A DNA stretch of 64,000 bases from positions 248,001-312,000 of the forward strand of contig CBDCFL010000024.1 in the NCBI GenBank assembly GCA_965216135.1, given 5' to 3'. A model generated the notes under the pieces. The model was not told the DNA's origin. It saw only the letters and a list, made by a program, of their open reading frames with translations, and did not search any database. This DNA comes from CBDCFL01 sp965216135 (GTDB lineage: Bacteria > Pseudomonadota > Alphaproteobacteria > Rhodobacterales > Rhodobacteraceae). Below, piece after piece: positions 1-9,170 of this stretch (positions are counted from its first letter, which is position 1; every line of letters starts with the position of its first letter). The position numbers and the translations under genes are program-made.

Positions 1-657
1 TCGGCGGGCGAACCGAAGCGCACGGCGAGGCCGTGGATGCGGCCGAGCGCCTTCCTGGGTGTCGCGACGCCCGCCGCTTTGGCGGGCCGGCGCGGATCGA
101 GCCAGGTGCGCTGCACGCCGAGGATGGCGCGGTAACTGCCGGAGTTATCCGTGCCGGTGACGGCGGCGACCAGCGCCGGAAACCGGCGCACGGTCGTACC
201 GTCGCGGTACCGTAGTTCGGGGTGAAACCGGAGCGCCGGGAACCGGCAACGCGACAGGCCGCGGGCGCGGAGATAGGCCTCGGCGTGGGTGCCGTCGATC
301 GCGCGGCATTGCCGCCAGAGGCGGCGCGCCGCTTCGGTGGCGTCATACGTGCTGCCGAATCCCGTCGCCGGCACAGCCCCCGGATCGTGGTCCGGGGCAG
401 GCTCCAGGACCAGGAAGGCGCGGGCCTCGGCAAGCGCCGCGCGCAGCGTCGTTGCACCGGTGCGGTGACGGATGAGATCGAGCAAGTCGCCGTGTTCGGA
501 GGTCGCGGCGTCGGTCCAGCGGCCCGGGACGCCGGGACCGTGGAGACGGACGAACAGCGACCGCCCGCGGGCACCGTCGAGATCGCCCGCGATCCAGTAG
601 CGGCCCTGCCGCCGGCCATGCGGCAGGTAGCGCCGCGGCGATGGCGGCGGCGTTCAC
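1..657 (-). pseudogene. Toprim/primase-like protein (DUF7146 type), partial, 5' end out of frame
   Basis: The minus strand encodes a continuous stretch with RYWIAGDLDGARGRSLFVRL, WTDAATSEHGDLLDLI and YLRARGLSRCRFPALRFH, the arrangement seen in toprim-containing, P4-primase-like proteins of alphaproteobacterial plasmids and integrative elements. These are presumed to prime or assist replication or transfer. The gene runs off the left edge, so the toprim core is not visible. A GTG at 657, with GGAG about 7 bases upstream, starts a plausible N-terminus (VNAAAIAA), but the conserved part lies in the +1 frame. In its own frame the conserved part is preceded by a TGA. I therefore read it as frameshifted near 635 or with a misread base. 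Neighbouring ssb and recD2-like genes fit a mobile replication/transfer module. Confidence 0.6.
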
Positions 658-893
658 GGCGCGGCTCCGGCGGGCCGGCGGCGCCGGGACGGTCGGTGGG
701 ACATGCGGAGCCTCCTTCAATGCATCCGGGACGCCCGGTACCGGCCGGCCTCCGCCTCCCGCCGGTGCCGGAGCGCGAGCGTCCAAGCGCAGCGCGGGCG
801 CGAACCCCGGACGGCCCTCACTCCGGATCGGCAGCAAAAAGAAAGGCCGACGCGCGAAGCGCCGGCCCAGTCGGGAGGGAACGATGTGGCTGC

Positions 894-1355
894 CTAGAAC
901 GGGATCTCGTCGTCCAGGTCCGCGGGAGCGCCACCGTTGGCGGCCGCGACGGCGGCGTCCGGCATCGCCTGGGCGTCGGACGCCTGCGCCGCGCCATTGC
1001 CGTTCGGCCGGTCGAGGAACTGCACCCGCCCGCCGGGTACCAGCAGGATCTCGGTCGAGAAGCGATCGCTGTCCTCGCCGGGCTTGCGCCACTTGCGGGT
1101 CTGCAGCTTGCCCTCGACCAGCGCCAGCCGGCCCTTCGTCGCGTGCCGCTCGAACATGTCGATCAGCCCGTCCTGGAAGGTGACGACCCGGTGCCATTCG
1201 GTCTTGTCGACCTTCTCGCCGGTCTGCTTGCTGATATACGACTCATCGGTCGCGATGCTGAGATTCGCCACGCGCCCGCCCGAGGCGAGGTGGTTGACGG
1301 TGACGTCGGCGCCGAGGCGGCCGATGATCTGTGCGCGGTTGATTCCGAAAGCCAT
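894..1355 (-). CDS. ssb: Single-stranded DNA-binding protein
   Basis: A 153-aa SSB. It coats single-stranded DNA during replication, repair or conjugative transfer. The OB-fold occupies about residues 1-110 (start MAFGINRAQIIGRLGADVTV, then the typical TEWHRVVTFQ segment). A short Ala/Gly-rich linker leads to the acidic DDEIPF tail that recruits partner proteins. The length is normal for the family. The start at 1355 is preceded by AAGGAG on the minus strand. It lies between a toprim-type gene and a small hypothetical gene on the same strand, a grouping common on plasmids and ICEs, so this is probably an accessory copy and not the chromosomal one. Confidence 0.95.
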   Translation of the reverse strand: MAFGINRAQIIGRLGADVTVNHLASGGRVANLSIATDESYISKQTGEKVDKTEWHRVVTFQDGLIDMFERHATKGRLALVEGKLQTRKWRKPGEDSDRFSTEILLVPGGRVQFLDRPNGNGAAQASDAQAMPDAAVAAANGGAPADLDDEIPF

Positions 1356-1430
1356 GGGTATGCTCCTTCATGGTCTGGATGATGACGATGGGTTGCGAAC
1401 GTCGGGGACCGGGTTCTCTCCCCCCGGCCC

Positions 1431-1658
1431 CTACCGTTCATTCTCCCGAAGCCCTCCTCCACTCCACGGCGCCGCCCGTCCGGGCGCTGCCGGGAAGAGG
1501 TCCGCGAACCGGCGCTCGGGAAACACCGCGCCGCGGTCGGGACAACGCATGGAACGGTCGTCCTCGATGACCTCGCTTATGGCCCGGGGGTCGTGGCCTA
1601 TCTCTGCCAGCAGGTCGCCGCCCGTCGGGACGTCGAGTTGGAAATCGGGATTGAACAT
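1431..1658 (-). CDS. Small hypothetical protein (75 aa)
   Basis: The start at 1658 has a strong AGGAGA ribosome site 6-7 bases upstream and gives MFNPDFQLDVPTGGDLLAEI. The product is about 75 aa, acidic in its first half and rich in Pro/Gly/Arg at the end. There is no signal peptide or membrane segment. I do not recognise a characterised family. It sits just upstream of ssb on the same strand, so it is probably co-transcribed within the same mobile module. Longer frames that run further upstream lack a comparable ribosome site. Confidence 0.55.
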   Translation of the reverse strand: MFNPDFQLDVPTGGDLLAEIGHDPRAISEVIEDDRSMRCPDRGAVFPERRFADLFPAAPGRAAPWSGGGLRENER

Positions 1659-1851
1659 GGTGGTCTCCTGTCCGGATTGCCGTGCCCGGCATCGGCGCGG
1701 GAGACCCTCTCCCTTCACCCTCCGGGCACTCGCCCGGCGCTCGCTTTCCTCCCTCTCCATGAAGCCGATGCGGTGTGGCGGATGCGCCGCGGGCACCGCG
1801 AGCGGAGGGTCGCGGGGTTGATCCGCGGCGCGGCGGCTGTATGGGTACGGC

Positions 1852-2244
1852 ATGGATAACCGCAGGTTTGGGGGAAGACGGGGGTTCTGGGCGCTGGCGC
1901 TGCTGTGGCTGCCGGTCGGGGTCGTGGCGACGGCGGCGGTTCGCTTCCTGCCGGAGCACGGGCTGCCGGACGCTGCCGGCATGTGGCCGGCGATGCTGCT
2001 GATGTCGGCAGGGTCGCTGGTCCCGGTCGCGCCCTGCGGCCTGCCGCTGGCGCTGGCGTGCCGCCGGGTCTGGTGCCTGGGCTATCGCCGCGGCGCCTGG
2101 GCGGCGGGCATCGGGCTCGGCGCGCTGACGGTAGCGGCGTCCCTGGTGGCGGGGCTGCTGGGGCCGATCGCCATCGCGGTCTATGCGGCGGCGCTCAGCC
2201 TGCCGGTGTGGATCGCCTGGTGGTGCCTGGTGAGGTGGGGCTGA
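1852..2244 (+). CDS. Hypothetical integral membrane protein (130 aa)
   Basis: A 130-aa protein with four likely membrane segments: about residues 11-31 (FWALALLWLPVGVVATAAV), 45-66, 80-103 and 105-125. Short basic loops (CRRVWCLGYRRG) separate them. There is no recognisable enzyme or transporter motif. Gly/Ala/Leu-rich helices and an Arg-rich N-terminus suggest a small inner-membrane protein. It is transcribed away from the ssb cluster. Its function is unknown, and it may belong to the mobile module. Confidence 0.55.
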   Translation: MDNRRFGGRRGFWALALLWLPVGVVATAAVRFLPEHGLPDAAGMWPAMLLMSAGSLVPVAPCGLPLALACRRVWCLGYRRGAWAAGIGLGALTVAASLVAGLLGPIAIAVYAAALSLPVWIAWWCLVRWG

Positions 2245-2289
2245 TGACAGACGGCGGCGGGCCGGCGGCGCAGCGAAACGGACGGGTCA

Positions 2290-2820
2290 GTGCAGGGCGC
2301 GGTCCGGATCGCCGGCACCGTCACGCAGGCATTTCGCTGGCGTCACCGGTTTTTGCAGGCCGCCAGGCAGGCCCCGCAAAAACTCAAAGGGATCGTCGAG
2401 GTCGATGAAACCTATGTTCTGGAGAGCCATAAGGGACAGCGCAAATTGGGACGCAAGCCCCGCAAACGGGGCGGCAGGGCCAGCAAGCGCGGCCTGTCGG
2501 GCGAACAGGTGCCGGTTCTGGTTGCCGCAGATCGTAGCGGCACGACATTCAGTACGGTTCTGCCCACAGTGACTGCCGACACGCTGAGACAGGCGATCAG
2601 CCCGGTCATCGACAGGGACATCGTGCTTGTGTCCGACGGCTGTCAAAGCTATCGGCCATGCGCGGCGGCAATGGGGGGTTTGCCATGAAGCCCTCAATCT
2701 GTCAGCCGGCGAACGGGTCCGGGGGGCCTTTCATATTCAGACTGTCAACAGCCGCCACAGCCAACTGAAAGATTTCCTGCGCCGCTACCGTGGTATTGCA
2801 ACAAAATATCTCGGCAACTA
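2290..2820 (+). pseudogene. IS1595-family transposase fragment
   Basis: Remnant of a DDE transposase of the ISXO2/IS1595 group. The visible parts are FRWRHRFLQAARQAP, GIVEVDETYVLESHKGQRKL (first catalytic Asp), a second Asp region (VSDGCQSYR), then, after a +1 shift near 2670 in a run of six G, HEALNLSAGERVRGAFH and VNSRHSQLKDFLRRYRGIAT. The N-terminal zinc-ribbon part is missing and the C-terminus stops where the Tn3-type inverted repeat begins at 2822. It is therefore both internally frameshifted and cut at both ends. It differs from the intact IS1595 element at 7517-8628. Confidence 0.8.
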
Positions 2821-2821
2821 T

Positions 2822-2856
2822 GGGTCCATCTGCATAAAGGTACGTGAGGCGACATA
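2822..2856 (+). repeat. Left inverted repeat of Tn3-family transposon
   Basis: The 35-base terminal repeat beginning GGGTCCATCTGCATAAAGG matches the reverse complement of 8811-8845 at 34 of 35 positions. ACTAT lies just outside. Confidence 0.9.
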
Positions 2857-4583
2857 ACCGCTCGCGCATTTGGCTGATATTATTTTTGTTTTTGCGGTTT
2901 TGTGCCTCCCGAATTTGGCGGAGTTTCATGCGACTGATTTCAGGGGGAGGATTCCAGGTGCGTCGCGCAATTTTTCCTCTGAAAAATCGTATTCGCCGAG
3001 CATGTTGATGTGGGCCCATGACATGGGAGAGCGCGTGGCGATGAGGCGCAGTATGTTTTTTCGTGTTTCAGCATCAGGGGCCTTTTCGAGCTGGCGTGCG
3101 AGGTAGAGGTAATTCCAGCAGATGATGCTATTCTTGATCAATCGATTACAGGCTTCCGCTATTTCCTGCTCTTCCTTTTCGGCTTGCGTGAACTCACGGG
3201 GGTTGCCGACAGCCACGGCGCGTGTGAAGCGGTTGGCCAACTCGATCTTGTTGAGTTGTTTTGCGATGGCTTGCCGTAGTTCCAGATCATCGATGTAACG
3301 CAGAATGAAGATCGACTTGATGATCTGCCCGAAGGCCTTGAGTGTTTGATAAAGCGCATGCTGGCGGGAGTATGAATTCAGCCGCCGGAAAATATCGGAC
3401 GCAGTGTTTTCCTTGAGCTTGATGGTAGTGACGAGCCGGAGTAGATCATCCCAGTTTCCTCGGACCAGGGCATCGTTGATGTAATTGTCCGGGGTGACTT
3501 TCCAACTGCCTCTATCTCTTCGATTATGCCCACGGAATACATAAAGCCTTTGCTTGCCGATATTCTTGATGCGGGGTGCGAAGGAAAACTCCAGCAGATG
3601 GGTGAGGCCAAAGACGGCCTCATTATATCCGTGGGTATCGGTGGAATGGATATCGCTTTTGATGACGTCATTGTGCATAAGCCCGTCAATGACATAGGCG
3701 CTTTCGCGGTCAGCTGCGCTGATCATGAGCGAATGCCAGAGCAAATGCCGTTCATCGACGAAAGTGTAGGCTGAAACGCCTTGCCCTTGGCCGAAATATT
3801 TAAATGACCGGCTGGCGTGCAGGCTTTCGCCACGGACTTCGAATTTCTGACCATCACTTGCGGTATGCAGTTGGCTTTTCCCCTTGCGATAAAGATTGGG
3901 CAGTTCCATCGCATCCATGGCTGCCAAAACAGCATCATTGGCCGCACGGATATTGTCGAGCGAGAAGCGCCAGTTCACGGTGTGCTCCAGTTCACCTTCG
4001 GTCACCTGTGACGAAATCCGGGCCATCTTGCGTACGCCAATTCCGCAACCCAGCCCCATAATCCCGGCGAGAAGCGCGGGGTGCGATGCAGTTTGCCGGA
4101 CGTGAGTCTGTTGCCAATGCTCGAAAGCCTTTAGCATGCCACAGTGGTTGTTGATGGTTTCCAGCACCTGCGCCAAAGGCAGATCATGGCGTTTGGGGAA
4201 GAGGTCTCCGAAGGGATCAGGTTCATCGGTTTCCATCGCCGGAATGGCAACATGAAACGTTCCATCTGCGCGGAATTTCAGGTGGGGATTGTCTGCTTCC
4301 CGCGCATTGGTGGCCTGATACTGGGCATAAAGCGCTGCATCCAGCTTTTCCAAAACAGGGCCTGGATCGGCAAATTCCATGAGGCCCGCACGCTCGAGCA
4401 GATGATCTTTTCCCTGGGCCCAACGATCCTTGTCGATCAGGTAGGCGTCCATAGGCCGATATTTATAGGAGGGTGCAAGGTTCAGATCGCCTGATTTGAT
4501 GGCATCGGTGACATGCTGGAACAAAAACACCTTGTAAAGAGACGGGCGGAACGTTCCATCATCACGGTTTATACCAGCGGCAT

Positions 4584-5638
4584 TTAACATTGACCGATAT
4601 GGGCCCATTTTCGCATTCCGATTGATGTGATGGTTTCGGGCTGTGCGATGAGCTTTTTCCAAGCTTCGCATCCAGCATCGACGATGGCATTGTAGTCTTC
4701 GAACACGCGGTTGGAGAGCCAATTGGCGCGCAAGTACTGCCAGATATTTTCCACCGGGTTCAGTTCCGGAGCGCGCGATGGCAGCAGGATGATGGTGAGG
4801 TTCTTCGGGACTTTGAGTTTGCCGGTGGTGTGCCATCCGGCCCGATCCATCAGCACAACCGCATGGGCCTTTCGGGCGACGTGGCGGCTGATCTCGTCGA
4901 GATGCATCTGCATGGCTTGCGCGTCCGCCCAAGGCAGCATGAGCGCCGCCCCCTTGCCGTGAGCCGGACAGATGGCGCCGAACAGATAGGCGTTGTGATA
5001 GCGCTGATCGGCCGGCTGGCGGGGGCGCGTGCCCTTTCTCGCCCACAGGCGCGTCAGGCCATTCTTCTGGCCAAGGCGTGCTTCGTCCTGGAACCAGATC
5101 TCCACCGGCGTTCCCGCTGGCAGGTCAGCTATATGCACCTGGAGCGTGTCGGCGAAGTTTTTTTTAAACGCCTCGATGATCCGCTTATCCTGCCTGGGAT
5201 GCTGCGGGCGGGCGCTGATATGGGCAAAGCCCAGTTCGCCAAGCAGTCTGGATATCCCGCGCTCGGAATAGATGACGCCAAAGCGCGCCTCGATCACCCG
5301 CTTCAGGTCGATCCGCCGCCAGCGGACAACCCCGTCCACCGCCGGGTCGGGGCCGGTCTCGACAATCTCGCCAAGTTCTTTCATCTGGACATCGCTCAGG
5401 TAGCGCGTCCGGCCCGCGCCCTTGCGGTTGGTGAGGCCATCCGGTCCCTCTTCGTTGAACCGGTGAACCCAGTCCCGCAGGGTTTGGCGATCCATCCCAC
5501 CGATCCACGGCTCATGCCATCGTAGACCGCCGCAAGAGACAACAGACGGCGGCTCTGCCGGGCATCCTTGCAACGGCTGGCGAGTTTACGAAGGTGGCGG
5601 GCATCAAAGTCGCGACGAAGCGGAACACTGGCTGGCAT
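4584..5638 (-). pseudogene. IS630 transposase, copy 1, 13-bp deletion
   Basis: Same transposase as the intact 355-aa copies (N-terminal helix-turn-helix, then the DDE core with WFQDEARLGQKNGL, VVLMDRAGWH and PSRAPELNPVENIWQYL). A 13-bp deletion near 5506 removes the bases encoding GEAARIGG and shifts the frame, so residues 1-42 are out of frame with the rest. The catalytic core stays open from about 5504 down to 4584, but translation from the native start would end early. It could be moved in trans by the intact copies. Confidence 0.9.
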
Positions 5639-5661
5639 GGCGATCCTCCTTTGCCAACCTT

Positions 5662-5700
5662 GAATCAGATCAAAACCGATTTGGGAATCCCCACAGAGTC
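5662..5700. promoter_or_regulatory. Triple GANTC cluster upstream of IS630-A transposase (copy 1)
   Basis: Three GANTC sites (GAATC, GAATC, GAGTC) at relative offsets 0, 23 and 34 lie between the transposase start and the element end, where its promoter should be. GANTC is the CcrM methylation site of alphaproteobacteria. Methylation control is an inference. Confidence 0.45.
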
Positions 5701-7516
5701 AGAAATTGATGCCGTTGGTATTAGTACGCCTCGTTCTTCAACCGAGAGAAATTTCATCGGCGCATGTTCTGTGATTGTGCCTTCTTTTTCTCTGAAGTGT
5801 GCAATGGCCGCCATCAAATGTCCGGCGCGGCCATGTGGCTCAAAGTTAAGGACTTTAAGAATGGGGTTCATCCGATTTTGTAATCGCAGAGATCGTGCTT
5901 CCAGAATGTCATACCAATCTCGGTCATGGGTGGTTTCTTCCAGATCAGCCTTCAGGCGGTCAAAGTCTTTAGTGTGTTCTCGATCCAACAGTGCCTGAAT
6001 GGCCAGGACTTTCTGCGTATCTGAAAGATTGGCTGCGCTGGCGACGCAGCGGATTTCATGGATCACGCCGAATACGAAAACATCAAGGCCATCAATGATG
6101 ATTTTGATCTGCTTCTGTTGAGCCTTGCTATTCTGTAAAAGCCGCTCTTTGTGTTCACGGGAGGCTGTGGTCTGGAAAGACGCCATAACGCTGAGCCACA
6201 GATCGATCAGGTTGTCCTGCGCCCGGAAAAACTGATGCGCGACGAAAGCGGCGGCATGGATGTAGCGGTCGGCTTCCGAACGTTGCTGAAGTTGAAACAT
6301 CCGAGATTTCAATACACTGCCTGCAAAGTAACGAATGCCAACAGCCCCAAGATCGAGAACCGACAGGATGTATTCAAGCTGCCCATAGAGCACCTCCAGT
6401 GTGTCAAAATCCGCAATGCTTTCTTTGATCCGTGTTGATTTTGTCGATTGTGACAGTTTCTTGAGCAGGGTCAGGCGATAGCGGTTCTGTTCATCTGGCG
6501 CGGTGAACAGATCGTCTAACAAACCGCGTACTTCATCTCCCAGATGGGTATCCATCTGCGCAACAAGCTCCGCTTTGCGTTCGTGTAGGCCTGCACGGAT
6601 CAGTTCGAACAGCGTTCCAGCCTTCGGAACCAGCACCCGACGCTGTATGAGAAAATCGACGCAGCGGTCAAATATCAGCCGTGGTTTGAGATGTATCCGG
6701 GCCATCGTTGTGATCTCCGCACCCAACGCCGCTTCTGTTCTCGCATCAAAGGGAGAAAAGCCGTAAAATTTGGGAATGCGTTGTTGATGTCTTTGGCGCG
6801 TACGGTTTGGATAAGAATTGATTGTAGTGTCACGGTTGCCAAGCTGGTTGGCGACATAGGCGATATCTCTGGGTTCAAAATCTGTTAGCGCATAGAACCG
6901 CCGTGTTGCCTTGAAATATCCGCAGCTCACCAAAAAGCCGGCCCGATGGTCCGGGCTATGCATGCTTTGCGCCGCTTCCAGCAAGGCTTTAGGAAATTCG
7001 AAGAACTTTTTCCGCTCACGATGGTCGAACAGGGGCGGCTTATCGAAAGCTTCCTGTTCACTTGGCGAGAGGATGCGCATTCGGGGCATGGGTGTTCTCC
7101 GATAAAAGTACCTATTCTGAACCCCGCACTTCAGATGGATGCGCTCAAAACGGCCGGCTGCGATAAGGTTTTCACTGAAAAAGCCTCCGGTTCACACCGC
7201 GACCGGCCGCAACTTAAAGCGGCCCTCAACTATCTACGCGAAGGTGATACGCTTGTGGTTTGGAAACTCTCACGGTTGGCGCGATCCCTGACACAAGTCA
7301 TTAAAACTGCAACAGATATCAATGATCGAGGCATCGCCCTCAAGGTGTTGACCTAAAATATTGATACCAGCACATCTGAGGGGCGGTTGTTCTTTCATAT
7401 GACAGCAGCCTTTGATGAATTCCAACGAGAGCTGATCGTCGAAAACACCCGCGCTGGTCTAGCCGCTGCCAACAAACGCGGTCGCAGGGGCGGCCGCCCA
7501 AGGGCAATGAATGAAC

Positions 7517-8628
7517 CGTGCCTATCCGGTTGTCACCCACACCCACTACATCTAGGGTGCTCCCAGTCGCCCGAGTAAAGCTCGGCGTAAGTGGGAGCGG
7601 TGACATCGCCAGCGATTCCGAGCAGGGACCGGAAGGCGTTGAACGGGCAGAACCGCCTGTTGAAGCGGAAGGTGAACTCGTTGAGGTAGGCTTGGAGGTG
7701 CTGGTGGCTCACGCCGTGATGAATGCCACTCAGCCACGTCTTCAGGTTGGCGAAGACGAGATGAATGATCGGCAGATACTCCTCAGCGACCTGGGAGTTG
7801 CCTCGCTCGGCGACGGCGAGGTGTTTGTAGCCGCGCTTGGCGAGGCTGGTATAGCCGGACCAATCGTCGGTGATGACCGACGCACCCGAAGTAACGGCGC
7901 CCTCGACAAAGCCGCAGAGCGATTCCGCGCTGCGGTCTGGCACGACAGCGAGTCGGACACGTCCGGCGTAGCGACCGCCCTTCCGCTTATCGAGCTTGGT
8001 TCCCGGCTTGCGCTGTCGCACTTCAACGGCGCTGGCGACAAGAAGCTTGTGGTGAACGCCCCGGCCCTTGCCGCGCGTGCGGCCGCCGACCCAGGTTTCG
8101 TCGACTTCGACATGGTCGCAGGCCTCGCTGCCGATGCGGTCCTGATCCGGCCGAACCATACCAGCGCGGAGCTTGTGGAGGATCTGAAAGGCGGTTTCGT
8201 AACGGGAAAGCCCGACCTGGCGCTGGAACTGTGTGGCAGACATGCCGGGCGTCTGGCTGGCAACCAGATAGGCCGCCCAGAACCATACGCCCAGCGACGT
8301 ATGGGAGCGCTCCATGACCGTCCCCGCCGTCAGCCCGGTGTCGCGGCGGCACTTTCGACAGCGCAAGACGCCGGGCCGGCTGGTGAAGCGGAACGGCTCT
8401 GCCGCCGTCTGGCAATGGGGGCAGACGAACCCGTCACCCCACCGCGCCTTCTCCAGGTAGGCGGCACAGGCCGCGTCATCCGGGAAAAGTCGTTGAAACT
8501 CGGGAAGCGACCGCGGAAACGAAAGGTCTTCGCGCTGCGGAACATCCATCCCCGCTTCGTCCGCCTCCCGAGCCACTCGACGCCATACCCTACATATAGT
8601 GGGTGTGGGTGACAACCGGATAGGCACG
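7517..8628. mobile_element. IS1595-family element, apparently complete
   Basis: Ends CGTGCCTATCCGGTTGTC and its reverse complement form a long terminal inverted repeat. The 8-bp sequence GAATGAAC is duplicated at 7509-7516 and 8629-8636, as expected for IS1595. Removing the element and one duplicate restores the resolvase reading frame. It holds one open transposase gene. Confidence 0.92.
7533..8549 (-). CDS. IS1595-family transposase
   Basis: A 338-aa transposase. A zinc-ribbon N-terminus (CPHCQTAAEPFRF ... LRCRKCRRDTGLTAGT, about residues 45-80) is followed by the ISXO2-like DDE domain with HVEVDETWVGGRTRG (first Asp), VITDDWSGYTSLAKRGY (second Asp) and the LKTWLSGIHHGVSHQHLQAY segment. 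The start at 8549 (MDVPQREDLSFP) is chosen because the longer frame reads into the terminal repeat. No lesion is visible, so the enzyme may be active. It disrupts the Tn3 resolvase. Confidence 0.9.
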   Translation of the reverse strand: MDVPQREDLSFPRSLPEFQRLFPDDAACAAYLEKARWGDGFVCPHCQTAAEPFRFTSRPGVLRCRKCRRDTGLTAGTVMERSHTSLGVWFWAAYLVASQTPGMSATQFQRQVGLSRYETAFQILHKLRAGMVRPDQDRIGSEACDHVEVDETWVGGRTRGKGRGVHHKLLVASAVEVRQRKPGTKLDKRKGGRYAGRVRLAVVPDRSAESLCGFVEGAVTSGASVITDDWSGYTSLAKRGYKHLAVAERGNSQVAEEYLPIIHLVFANLKTWLSGIHHGVSHQHLQAYLNEFTFRFNRRFCPFNAFRSLLGIAGDVTAPTYAELYSGDWEHPRCSGCG

Positions 8629-8810
8629 GAATGAACAAACCATCAAGCATGCTGAAGCGATGCTCAAAGACACAGAAAATTATCCATTCATCGGTGATGT
8701 CATCGACCAACTGAAAATCGGTCGAACCGCTTTCTACAGATATTTCCCAACAGATCGCATCAAACAGCTCAGAAATGAGCACGAAACAAACCTTCAGACA
8801 GGCTAAAACC

Positions 8811-8845
8811 TATGTCGCCTCACGTACCTTTATGCAGACGGACCC
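8811..8845 (-). repeat. Right inverted repeat of Tn3-family transposon
   Basis: Reverse-complement partner of 2822-2856 with one mismatch. ACTAT follows at 8847-8851. Confidence 0.9.
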
Positions 8846-8846
8846 T

Positions 8847-9165
8847 ACTATGAGGTCCAGGCGATAGACCGCCCGCTTGGCGAGGCGGACATGGAGGCGC
8901 TGCGGACATTGTCGACGCGGGCGCGAATCACGGCCACGAGCTTCACCAATCACTACAAATGGGGCGACTTCCAGGGTGCCCCGAATCGGCTCATCGGCCG
9001 CTCCCGGCTCGGCCCCTTCCGGCGCGGCTGCGACCTCGCGGAAGTCGTCGAATTGGGCGAGTCCCTGGTCCTCGACTGTTATTCGGCGCGGAAATTTGAC
9101 CCCCCAGAATCAAGGAATCTCAACAGGTTGGCGCGCCGATCAGCTTCGACCCTGCGTGCCGAATA
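8847..9165 (+). pseudogene. Remnant of a small conserved protein of unknown function
   Basis: Directly after the Tn3 end the frame reads YYEVQAIDRPLGEADMEALR and LSTRARITATSFTNHYKWGD, a pattern I associate with a widespread conserved hypothetical protein (Y-Y-E-x-x-A-I-D-R-P-L ... T-S-F-x-N-x-Y-x-W-G-D-F). The start codon is lost at the transposon junction. After about residue 45 (GDFQGAP) the sequence no longer resembles that family and reads into a 92-bp IS-like repeat, so only the N-terminal part remains. Function unknown; non-functional here. Confidence 0.5.
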
Positions 9166-9168
9166 ACA
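9077..9168. repeat. 92-bp IS21-like miniature element or double end remnant
   Basis: TGTTATTCGGCGCGG at the left end mirrors GCCGAATAACA at the right end (14-bp inverted repeat with one mismatch, TG...CA termini). The internal GAAATTTGACCCC resembles IS21-family ends. No coding capacity. It stops two bases before the recD2-like stop codon. No clear target duplication. Confidence 0.45.
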
Positions 9169-9170
9169 GA

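Larger units (their letters stand above)
4572..5720. mobile_element. IS630 family, element A, copy 1 (defective)
   Basis: Ends TACCAGCGGCAT and ATGCCGTTGGTA form an imperfect terminal inverted repeat, with TTA on each side (4569-4571 and 5721-5723). It is almost identical to copies 2 (22185-23346) and 3 (32659-33820) but 13 bp shorter, because a short segment near 5506 is missing. It is inserted in the Tn3 transposase gene. Confidence 0.92.
2926..7089 (-). pseudogene. tnpA: Tn3-family transposase, split by IS630
   Basis: N-terminal part at 5721-7089 (start MPRMRILSPSEQEAFDKPPL, DUF4158-like) and C-terminal DDE part at 2926-4568. Removing the IS630 at 4572-5720 and one copy of the TTA duplication joins the two in frame across VEERGVL/NRDDGTFRPS, giving about 1003 aa, the usual Tn3 transposase length. 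The catalytic half contains FVDERHLLWHSLMISAADRE, DTHGYNEAVFGLTHLLEF and RLNSYSRQHALYQTLKAFG. The protein would bind the 35-bp ends and catalyse replicative transposition. It is inactive unless the IS is lost precisely. The resolvase lies divergently at 7118. Confidence 0.9.
7118..8806 (+). pseudogene. tnpR: Tn3-type serine resolvase, truncated, stop-interrupted and IS-interrupted
   Basis: The reading frame NPALQMDALKTAGCDKVF, EGDTLVVWKLSRLARSL, then an in-frame TAA near 7354, then STSEGRLFFHMTAAFDEFQR and AANKRGRRGGRPRAMNE, is a Pin/Tn3 resolvase. The IS1595 at 7517-8628 splits it. Past the IS the frame resumes as QTIKHAEAMLKDTENYPFI with an HTH (IGRTAFYRYFP) and stops at 8806. The catalytic-serine N-terminus (normally Y-x-R-V-S) is missing. 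It would resolve cointegrates at a res site, but none is visible between tnpA and tnpR. It carries three independent lesions, so it is inactive. Confidence 0.85.
2822..8846. mobile_element. Tn3-family transposon carrying nested IS630 and IS1595
   Basis: Two 35-bp inverted repeats differing at one base lie at 2822-2856 and 8811-8845 (GGGTCC, then TCTGCATAAAGGTACGTGAG). They are flanked by the pentamer ACTAT at 2817-2821 and 8847-8851, matching the 5-bp duplication of Tn3 elements; the right end carries one extra base. Inside are a transposase on the minus strand and a divergently transcribed serine resolvase, the normal Tn3 arrangement, without obvious cargo genes. An IS630 interrupts the transposase and an IS1595 interrupts the resolvase, so the transposon can no longer move by itself. 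Confidence 0.88.

Noticed and set aside
222..1382. Long plus-strand open frames over the ssb/primase region
   Set aside because: They are antisense to clearly recognisable minus-strand proteins and arise from high GC; no family resemblance or ribosome site.
4830..5525. Plus-strand frames inside IS630-A present in all copies
   Set aside because: Antisense to the transposase; conserved only because the IS copies are nearly identical.
9061..9170. C-terminal part of the conserved small protein at 8847
   Set aside because: The sequence after about residue 45 does not resemble the family and overlaps an IS-type repeat.
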